Shown here: positions 5,994-11,305 of the stretch, in pieces
Numbering within the stretch: the stretch's first letter is position 1
How the letters are laid out: each line of letters begins with the position of its first letter
Source of the DNA: Clostridia bacterium
Lineage (GTDB): Bacteria; Bacillota; Clostridia; Christensenellales; Borkfalkiaceae
DNA length: 11,305 nucleotides
Reading direction: 5' to 3'
Assembly: GCA_900771345.1 (NCBI GenBank)
Contig: CAAGNQ010000006.1
Location: 1-11,305 of the forward strand
Notes under the pieces: model-generated
The model's input: only the letters and a program-made list of their open reading frames with translations
The model's database searches: none
What the model was told of the DNA's origin: nothing
Position numbers and translations under genes: made by a program

Positions 5994-7571
5994 ATGAAAG
6001 CGGTTATATATGCAAGGTATTCGTCGGATAACCAACGTGAAGAATCTATCGATGGTCAGCTCCGTGAATGCAAAAAGTTCGCTGAATACAACGGAATAAC
6101 GATTGTCGGCGATTATATTGACCGTGCTTTCTCTGCTAAAACCGATAATCGACCTGAGTTCCAACGTATGATAAAAGACAGTTATAAGTCTATTTTTGAT
6201 ACGGTTATTGTGTGGAAGTTAGACCGTTTTGCTCGTAATCGTTACGACTCGGCAAGATACAAGGCGTTATTAAAGAAAAACGGCGTTAGAGTTATCTCGG
6301 CGACTGAAAAAATTTCCGAAGATGCAAGCGGAATACTGCTTGAATCTCTTTTAGAAGGTTATGCCGAATACTACTCTGCGGAACTTGCTGAAAAAGTTAA
6401 ACGTGGCATGACGGATAACGCCTTAAAAGCAAAAGCTAACGGCGTGCGCGCTCCTTTTGGTTATTACGTTGACGATGACGACCATTATCAAATAGACGAA
6501 ACGATTGCCCCTATCGTGAAAGAAATTTATTCCCTTTACGTGGACGGCAAAAAGGTAACGGATATTGTAAAGATTATGTCTGAGCGCGGTATTAAAAACC
6601 GCAACTATCCACTCAATTACAATTCGGTTTATCGCATACTAACAAATCGTAAATACATAGGCGAATATAAATTTGGCGACGTGCTTTTAGAAAACGGCAT
6701 TCCTGCTCTTATCGATAAAGACACTTTTGAAATGGCGCAAAGCCGTATGGCAAGAAATAAAAAAGCGCCGGCAATGCACCGCGCGGAAGACGATTATCTT
6801 CTAACGACCAAACTTTTCTGCGGACACTGTGGAGCGTTTATGGTTGGAGAAATCGGCACGAGCCACACATCAAAACAATATCGCTACTACAAATGCACTC
6901 GTGCTAAAAAAGGAAACTGCAAGAAGAAAGCGGTGGGAAAAGATTATATCGAAAACTTAGTAATTGATGATATATTGGAACTACTTTCCGACGGCAACGT
7001 TTTAGAAGAACTTGCTAAAAGAATTTACGAAATGCAGTCTGAGCAATCCTTTGCAGTGGCAACGCTAAAGAGTCAACTTGAAGAAGTAGATAAGAAACTT
7101 GATAACCTTGTGGAAGCAATAACAAACGGTATTTATTCAAGCAAGACAAAGCAAGTTTTGGACGAGCTTGAAGATAGAAAGAAAAATCTTCAAGAAGAGC
7201 TTTATCAAGAAGAATTAGACCACCCAATAGTTTCAGAAGAGCAAATACTTCACGCTTTATATCACTACAAAAACTTGGATATAAGCACGAAAGAAGGTAA
7301 ACAACGTTTAATCGACGGCTTTGTAAATTCAATTTACCTATACGACGATAGATACGTAATAACGTTTAACTACAAAAATAAATCAAAAACCGTAACTTTT
7401 GAGGAAATCGAAAGTTCGTCTTTAACATCAAAGGCTTCACCAAACAAGAATAAATCCGAACACTTTTGTGTTTCGGGTTTTTCTTTTGCCATTTTTGACG
7501 TTTTTGGCGTATCTAAAAGCCCAGATTCTTCGATTTCTTCGAGCGTTATTACGCTTTCATTGTTTTTGTAG
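5994..7571 (+). CDS. Large serine recombinase 1
   Basis: This 525-residue site-specific recombinase cuts and rejoins DNA at attachment sites through a serine-DNA intermediate. Domains in order are the resolvase catalytic domain (1-~145, nucleophile Ser10 in YARYSSDNQ, with conserved Arg8 and KLDRFARN at 75-82), a recombinase domain (~150-255), a zinc ribbon (Cys276/279 and Cys301/309 in LFCGHCG and YYKCTRAKKGNC), a coiled coil (~355-405) and a closing beta region ending near residue 475. The last ~50 residues (476-525) are low-complexity Ser-rich sequence read antisense to the converging recombinase and are probably not conserved. GAGGAG precedes the ATG. It appears to be the last gene of the defence operon, so its expression would follow the restriction genes. 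All catalytic residues are intact. Confidence 0.93.
   Translation: MKAVIYARYSSDNQREESIDGQLRECKKFAEYNGITIVGDYIDRAFSAKTDNRPEFQRMIKDSYKSIFDTVIVWKLDRFARNRYDSARYKALLKKNGVRVISATEKISEDASGILLESLLEGYAEYYSAELAEKVKRGMTDNALKAKANGVRAPFGYYVDDDDHYQIDETIAPIVKEIYSLYVDGKKVTDIVKIMSERGIKNRNYPLNYNSVYRILTNRKYIGEYKFGDVLLENGIPALIDKDTFEMAQSRMARNKKAPAMHRAEDDYLLTTKLFCGHCGAFMVGEIGTSHTSKQYRYYKCTRAKKGNCKKKAVGKDYIENLVIDDILELLSDGNVLEELAKRIYEMQSEQSFAVATLKSQLEEVDKKLDNLVEAITNGIYSSKTKQVLDELEDRKKNLQEELYQEELDHPIVSEEQILHALYHYKNLDISTKEGKQRLIDGFVNSIYLYDDRYVITFNYKNKSKTVTFEEIESSSLTSKASPNKNKSEHFCVSGFSFAIFDVFGVSKSPDSSISSSVITLSLFL
7370..7571. other. Symmetric 202-bp tail-to-tail overlap of the two recombinase genes
   Basis: Both recombinases share the end of the conserved domain, an NYKN motif followed by V-T-hydrophobic-EEIE. 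In each gene the stop codon TAG is the antisense of the Asn-Tyr codons (AACTAC) of the other gene's NYKN motif, so the overlap runs from one motif to the other. The two antisense tails therefore end alike, in LSLFL and FDLFL. The centre of the overlap (about 7470) nearly coincides with the loop of a terminator-like hairpin (7464-7467). Confidence 0.85.
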
Positions 7572-8986
7572 TTGCAAGTAATAACAATTCTATCATCAAA
7601 CAAGTATATAGAGTTCACAAAGCCGTTTATTAACCTTTCTTTTCCTTCTCTTGTGGATATATTTAAATTTCTAAATAAAGTTAATGCGTAAAGAATTTGT
7701 TCTTGCGTTAAAATAGGCGTTCTTATTTGCTCTTCAGTAATTTCAATTTCTAAATCTTGCTTTTGTTTCTCTAATTTTGCAAGTCTTTCCTTCGTTGAAG
7801 GCAACAAAACACCACTTTCAATAGCAGTTAGCATATTTTCTATCTTTTCATTAACTTCATCAAGTTTTAATTGAAGAGCAGGAATTAATGTGTTGTCTTG
7901 CATTAAAAGGTCGTGAAGACTATATGATAATTGCTCCATAAAATCATCATCGACAATTTTTGCCATTATCGCTTTGCAAACTGCATTTTCAATGTAATCT
8001 TTCTTAACTGCTTTTTTGTCGCAAGTATGTCTCTTTTTAGTGTTTACGCACTTATAATAGCGATAAGTTTTATTGTTTTTACTTGTCCCGCAATCTCCAA
8101 CCATCATAGCCTTGCATTTGCCACAAAATAGTTTAGTCGTAAGTAAATAGTCATCTTCAGCCTTATGCTTTGCAGGGGCTTTTTTATTTGCTTCTAAACG
8201 GGTTTGAACTTTTTCAAAAACTTCTTCATCAATAATTTTTGGAACACCATTAGGAACCACTACGTCTTTAAACTTGTATTCGCCTATGTATTTACGATTT
8301 GATAGCATTCTACGAATAATGTTGTAGTTGAGTGGTCTATCAACGGCTTTTTTAGTTTTAGATTTTTTGCCGTGAATTCTTATGCCAACGCCACGATTAT
8401 TCATATCGGTTAATATATTTTTAATGCTATCACCATCGGCAAAACGATTAAATATTTCTACAACAAAAGGCGCTTTTGCTTCGTCAAGTTGTAAATGTTG
8501 TTCATCATCAACAATGTATCCCATAGGGACAACCGAGCCGTTATTCAAGCATTTTAAGGCGTTTTCAGTCATTCCACGATTAACCTTTTCAGCAAGGTCA
8601 ACTGAATAGTATTCGGCATAGCCTTCTAAAACTGATTCTAAAATTATGCCTTCAGCACCAGTAGAAATACTTTCTTTAGCAGAAACAACTCTAACGCCGT
8701 TTTTCTTCAATTTAGATTTGTAAATGGCACTGTCATAACGGTTTCTTGCAAAACGGTCTAACTTCCAAACAATTACAACGTCAAATAACTTTCTGGAACT
8801 ATCTTTAATCATTTTTTGAAAGTTAGGACGATTATCCGATTTTGCAGTCATAGCCCTATCAATATATGTGCCAACAATAGTCATATCGTTGTATCTTGCA
8901 TAGTCTGTACACTCACGAATTTGACCTTCTATAGATTCTTCGCGTTGATTATCCGAACTATATCTTGCATAAATAACTGCTTTCAT
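7370..8986 (-). CDS. Large serine recombinase 2, convergent paralogue
   Basis: The 538-residue product has the same domain order as recombinase 1: catalytic domain with Ser10 (YARYSSDNQ) and KLDRFARN (75-82), recombinase domain (~150-270), zinc ribbon (Cys288/291 and Cys313/322), coiled coil (~370-415) and the closing beta region. Many segments match recombinase 1 closely, for example the first ~25 residues, but about 12 extra residues, rich in Lys, lie at ~201-216 in the DNA-binding recombinase domain. This suggests a different attachment site. The start has a strong AGGGGG 8 nt upstream. It has its own promoter with copy C of the shared palindrome. Residues after ~490 are the antisense tail. 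The two genes form a long imperfect inverted repeat. Excision/integration of the island, or control of an invertible segment, are possible roles. Confidence 0.93.
   Translation of the reverse strand: MKAVIYARYSSDNQREESIEGQIRECTDYARYNDMTIVGTYIDRAMTAKSDNRPNFQKMIKDSSRKLFDVVIVWKLDRFARNRYDSAIYKSKLKKNGVRVVSAKESISTGAEGIILESVLEGYAEYYSVDLAEKVNRGMTENALKCLNNGSVVPMGYIVDDEQHLQLDEAKAPFVVEIFNRFADGDSIKNILTDMNNRGVGIRIHGKKSKTKKAVDRPLNYNIIRRMLSNRKYIGEYKFKDVVVPNGVPKIIDEEVFEKVQTRLEANKKAPAKHKAEDDYLLTTKLFCGKCKAMMVGDCGTSKNNKTYRYYKCVNTKKRHTCDKKAVKKDYIENAVCKAIMAKIVDDDFMEQLSYSLHDLLMQDNTLIPALQLKLDEVNEKIENMLTAIESGVLLPSTKERLAKLEKQKQDLEIEITEEQIRTPILTQEQILYALTLFRNLNISTREGKERLINGFVNSIYLFDDRIVITCNYKNNESVITLEEIEESGLLDTPKTSKMAKEKPETQKCSDLFLFGEAFDVKDELSISSKVTVFDLFL
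7456..7482 (+). terminator. Intrinsic terminator-like hairpin inside both recombinase frames
   Basis: CCGAACAC (7456-7463), loop TTTT and GTGTTTCGG (7468-7476, one bulged T) are followed by GTTTTTCTTTT. On the minus strand the same hairpin is followed by a T-rich run (TTTATTCTTGTTT), so it could work in both directions. It lies upstream of both stop codons, 7571 for the rightward gene and 7370 for the leftward one. Confidence 0.65.
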
Positions 8987-9020
8987 AATAAAATCCCCCT
9001 AATTTTACTTTGGTGGAGCT

Positions 9021-9056
9021 ATTATAGCTCGTTATATATGACAAATCCAGTCATAT
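9021..9056 (-). promoter_or_regulatory. Palindromic operator plus -10 box for recombinase 2 (copy C)
   Basis: ATATGACA-AATCC-AGTCATAT (9036-9056) is the third copy of the palindrome, with one mismatch in the outer-centre position. Read leftward, TATAAT (9026-9021) follows after exactly 9 nt, as in copies A and B. The -10 box lies within a second perfect dyad, GAGCTA-TTA-TAGCTC (9016-9030), not seen at the other two sites. No -35 hexamer is apparent. The predicted leader is about 28 nt. Confidence 0.75.
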
Positions 9057-9107
9057 TATTAAAAATATTATAAATTTTTATAAAAAGATAGTGAATATTA
9101 AAAATGA

Positions 9108-9136
9108 TTGTAATTTCTAATTAAAAGTGCTATAAT
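9108..9136 (+). promoter_or_regulatory. Sigma-A-type promoter of the leader RNA and membrane protein gene
   Basis: TTGTAA (9108-9113), a 17-nt spacer and TATAAT (9131-9136) predict a transcription start near 9143, exactly where the paired leader structure begins. There is no copy of the shared palindrome here. Together with the leftward promoter, the leader RNA and its terminator, it accounts for most of the 308-base gene-free stretch 8987-9294. Confidence 0.72.
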
Positions 9137-9142
9137 AATTAC

Positions 9143-9228
9143 GCTGCATACTTTAATATCCTTATTCAAAGGGAATACTATCGGTAAAAGTGTATTCTCT
9201 CGCCTTTGAATTGGGTTAAGTATGTAGC
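9143..9228 (+). ncRNA. Structured leader RNA, class not recognised
   Basis: Three nested helices can be read directly. P1 pairs GCTGCATACTT (9143-9153) with AAGTATGTAGC (9218-9228), 11 bp with one G-U. P2 pairs ATTCAAAGG (9164-9172) with CCTTTGAAT (9203-9211). P3 pairs GAATAC (9173-9178) with GTATTC (9192-9197) around a 13-nt loop. A five-base bulge (TCTCG) separates P3 from P2 on the 3' side, and an internal loop lies between P1 and P2. An intrinsic terminator follows before the next gene, as in riboswitches and attenuators. It does not match the conserved cores of the T-box, glycine, purine, fluoride or PreQ1 classes that I can check by eye. It could also be an independent small RNA that ends at the terminator. 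Confidence 0.6.
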
Positions 9229-9251
9229 AATATGGAGAGGTGCATTTTTCG

Positions 9252-9279
9252 GTGCGTCTTTCAATAGGCGCACTTTTTT
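9252..9279 (+). terminator. Intrinsic terminator between leader RNA and membrane protein gene
   Basis: GTGCGTCT (9252-9259) pairs with AGGCGCAC (9266-9273), 8 bp with one G-U, loop TTCAAT, followed by six T (9274-9279). A second GGTGC at 9239-9243 could pair with the same GCAC, giving a competing fold. The gene start is only 15 nt past the T run, so read-through is needed for its expression from the 9108 promoter. Confidence 0.8.
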
Positions 9280-9294
9280 ATAGAAGGGAACAAG

Positions 9295-11305
9295 ATGAAA
9301 ATTACTATTTTAGAAAAAGAAGTTCATATTGAATTGTGGGATAAAACGCTTAAATTCGATAAAACTGCCTATGCCTTATGGCAATTAAGCGAGGCATTTG
9401 AGATAAAAATTAAGCAAGACGTAGAAAAATTACGTGAAAATCAAAGAAACGGAAAAGCTGTAAAAGAAACTTATGAGGGTTACACTCCTGAAGGGCAGCA
9501 AAAAACCGCCTATCAAGTGCTGCCTTGGCTTTGGGACAATATTGACGAAGTTGGTAATATGATGCAAAAAACAGGTACTTTTGTAGCAAAACAACTTCAA
9601 CCTTATGGAATATCCTTAAATCCTAATTGGAAAGCTATAAGCGCTCCCTTTGTTGCTAAGGTGAAAAACATAAGAGAAATCTTGGGCCAAGCACAGTCCG
9701 ATGCGTTTTCTAATACTGCTAGTAGACTTGCAAATGATTATCAACGTGCATACAATCAAGAATTAGCACGTGATTATGGCTTAAATTTTGGTATTCTTTC
9801 TAACTCTTTTACAGCGCATTTAGTATATGCTGCGCAAGCTACGGCAAAGGAAATGAAAGACAAAGAAAGAGCAACCGAATTTGCAGCATCTGTCACAGGC
9901 AATCCTATGGAGCATCTACTTATTGGTTGCTACCGTGCAATTTATCCTTTATACATAGAAAAAGCAGAACCAGCACTTTTGCAAGTATTAAGTGAGTTTT
10001 ATTCTTATGCGGTGTCTTTGCTTGCCAAAGAGCTTGGTTATGACTTTGATAAGATTGCTAAATCGTTTGATATCGATAAATCCCTAAAGGTATTAAATAC
10101 ATCTCCCATTGAAAAAGAGACCGTATTCAAGGCTTTATCTAAAAATCCTAGTAATGGAGCCGTAATTGGCTATGCTATTATGAATGATTTGATGGATGAT
10201 GAAGTAATAGAATATGCATATAGCTCTACGCCTAAATTTTTGTCGACTCTTAAAAATTGGGCAATATCGAAATTGCAAGAAATTTACAAAGAAGGAGAAC
10301 TTTTTAATAGGCCGATTGTTAATGATGATAATCGTAAAATTATTTTAGGTTTAATGTCTTTCTACAAAAAGAAAAATAGAAGTTTATTTGATTGTGAAGA
10401 TTGGCAAGACATATTAACAGGAGCATTTACACCTATAGTCGGTAAGCATTTGACAGACTTCACTGAGCTTGCAATTACCGTAGCAAGTCCTCTAGATTTT
10501 GACGATAAAGCACGCGAGGGAAAGCAGTTCCATTTTTCTAACGAAATTAAACAAACCTTTGTATTTTTACATAACGAATTATATTTTTCAGGAGCAAAGA
10601 CAACCGCTTCGTTCCTTGAATTAAAATCACCTATTAGCATTTCCGCTTTTGATGAAAAAATAAAAGAAATTAACGAAAGATTATCTGTTAGAACACAAGA
10701 ATTAGCAAAACAAGCAGAAATACGACGCAAAAAAGAAGAACGAAAAGCCCGTGAAAGTAAGAAAAAAAGCTCTATTGCTGCGATAGTGGCAGGTATTCTT
10801 TTTATTCCGGTTGGTATATTTATGTTTGCTATAGAAAGTTTTTTCTTTGGCTTTTTAGAAGTGGCATTTGGAATAGGCGCTCTTGTTTTTGGCACCAAGA
10901 GATTGAAGGAATACAAGGAAGAGTTTATAAAACAAGACAAAGCGGCTTACGATGAAAAAGAACGTAAAAAACAAGACTTTTGGGCTAAACACAAAATCAA
11001 AATTATTCTTGCAGTGATTTTATCGGTAGGTCTTATTATTTTCTTTGTATTACTGCCGACCACGATTATTCCCAATTCAGATTATAATAAAGCGGTTGCT
11101 TTGATGAAAGCAGGTCAATATGATGCCGCAATTGATGCATTTGAAGAACTTAATGGTTATAAGGATAGTGACAAACAAATAGATAATTGTAAAACTGCTA
11201 TCAAAGAAGATAAGTACCAAAAGGCAAATGATGAATTTAATAATAGGAATTATGAAGAAGCATATTATTTATTTTTAGGTATGGGCGATTATAAAGACAG
11301 TAATA
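9295..11305 (+). CDS. Large membrane protein with TPR-like C-terminus (partial, runs off right edge)
   Basis: ATG 9295 with AAGGG about 6 nt upstream opens a frame that stays open to the window end, 670 visible residues. Residues 1-~450 form a soluble, mainly helical region that I do not recognise. A charged coiled-coil-like stretch (~450-490, rich in Lys, Arg and Glu) leads to two membrane segments (~492-511 and ~515-534), a charged linker, and a third membrane segment (~568-588). After it come repeats of the kind A-hydrophobic-x-x-x-G-x-Y-x-x-A-hydrophobic-x-x-F-x-x-L-x-x-YKDS (first at ~596-625, second at ~641-669). These are typical of TPR-like repeats in clostridial surface or sensory proteins. 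It has its own promoter, leader RNA and terminator. It may be island cargo or the flanking host gene. No function is assigned. Confidence 0.8.
   Translation, partial: MKITILEKEVHIELWDKTLKFDKTAYALWQLSEAFEIKIKQDVEKLRENQRNGKAVKETYEGYTPEGQQKTAYQVLPWLWDNIDEVGNMMQKTGTFVAKQLQPYGISLNPNWKAISAPFVAKVKNIREILGQAQSDAFSNTASRLANDYQRAYNQELARDYGLNFGILSNSFTAHLVYAAQATAKEMKDKERATEFAASVTGNPMEHLLIGCYRAIYPLYIEKAEPALLQVLSEFYSYAVSLLAKELGYDFDKIAKSFDIDKSLKVLNTSPIEKETVFKALSKNPSNGAVIGYAIMNDLMDDEVIEYAYSSTPKFLSTLKNWAISKLQEIYKEGELFNRPIVNDDNRKIILGLMSFYKKKNRSLFDCEDWQDILTGAFTPIVGKHLTDFTELAITVASPLDFDDKAREGKQFHFSNEIKQTFVFLHNELYFSGAKTTASFLELKSPISISAFDEKIKEINERLSVRTQELAKQAEIRRKKEERKARESKKKSSIAAIVAGILFIPVGIFMFAIESFFFGFLEVAFGIGALVFGTKRLKEYKEEFIKQDKAAYDEKERKKQDFWAKHKIKIILAVILSVGLIIFFVLLPTTIIPNSDYNKAVALMKAGQYDAAIDAFEELNGYKDSDKQIDNCKTAIKEDKYQKANDEFNNRNYEEAYYLFLGMGDYKDSN

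Noticed and set aside
8816..9073. Rightward frames opposite the 5' end of recombinase 2 (also 7931-8131 and 8382-8609).
   Set aside because: They are antisense to a well-conserved coding region and resemble no protein family.
912..9239. A 12-bp direct repeat CAATATGGAGAG at 912-923 and 9228-9239, possible attachment-site cores bounding the island.
   Set aside because: In AT-rich DNA a 12-bp match within 11 kb is expected by chance. The first copy is the XRE gene's ribosome binding region and flanking bases do not match.
9232..9267. An 11-codon leader peptide reading frame (ATG at 9232) overlapping the terminator.
   Set aside because: No ribosome binding site precedes it and its codons show no run of regulatory amino acids.
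10362..10940. A leftward 192-codon frame inside the membrane protein gene.
   Set aside because: It is antisense to a continuous frame with clear membrane segments and a good start; it is rich in Ser and Lys without domain signals.

Overview
The window looks like part of a mobile accessory island in a low-GC Gram-positive bacterium, most likely a gut-type member of the Clostridia. This rests on the AT-rich composition, strong AGGAG-type ribosome binding sites, sigma-A-like -10 boxes, short intrinsic terminators, and clostridial-style large serine recombinases, XRE regulator and sigma-like protein. Species and element identity cannot be read from the sequence.

Left end (1-931): a leftward gene, cut by the window edge, encodes a protein with a sigma-70 region-4-like helix-turn-helix. 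It is divergent from a small XRE regulator (932-1141) that has its own good promoter.

Centre (1145-7571, rightward): one probable operon of seven genes. In order these are an M.EcoRI-family adenine methyltransferase, a C5-cytosine methyltransferase, a protein with two degenerate LAGLIDADG motifs, a small PD-(D/E)xK nuclease whose start overlaps it by 11 nt, a Shedu (SduA, DUF4263) defence nuclease, a small CxxC zinc-ribbon-like protein, and a large serine recombinase. It reads as a restriction-modification system with an unusual, possibly two-subunit, nuclease side, plus a second anti-phage nuclease, coupled to a mobility gene.

Recombinase pair (5994-8986): the first recombinase converges on a paralogous leftward recombinase (7370-8986). 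Their 3' ends overlap by 202 bp in a symmetric way, with a terminator-like hairpin close to the axis and inside both reading frames.

Right end (8987-11305): the leftward recombinase promoter, then a rightward promoter, a structured leader RNA with an intrinsic terminator, and a large, edge-truncated gene for a membrane protein with three predicted membrane segments and the start of TPR-like repeats.

The most striking regulatory signal is a palindrome, ATATGACA-N5-TGTCATAT. It occurs three times, each exactly 9 nt upstream of a -10 box: before the sigma-like gene, before the defence operon and before the leftward recombinase. None of the three promoters has a recognisable -35 box. This suggests that the sigma-like gene, the defence operon and a recombinase form one locally controlled regulon. 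The XRE protein and the sigma-like protein are the candidate regulators.
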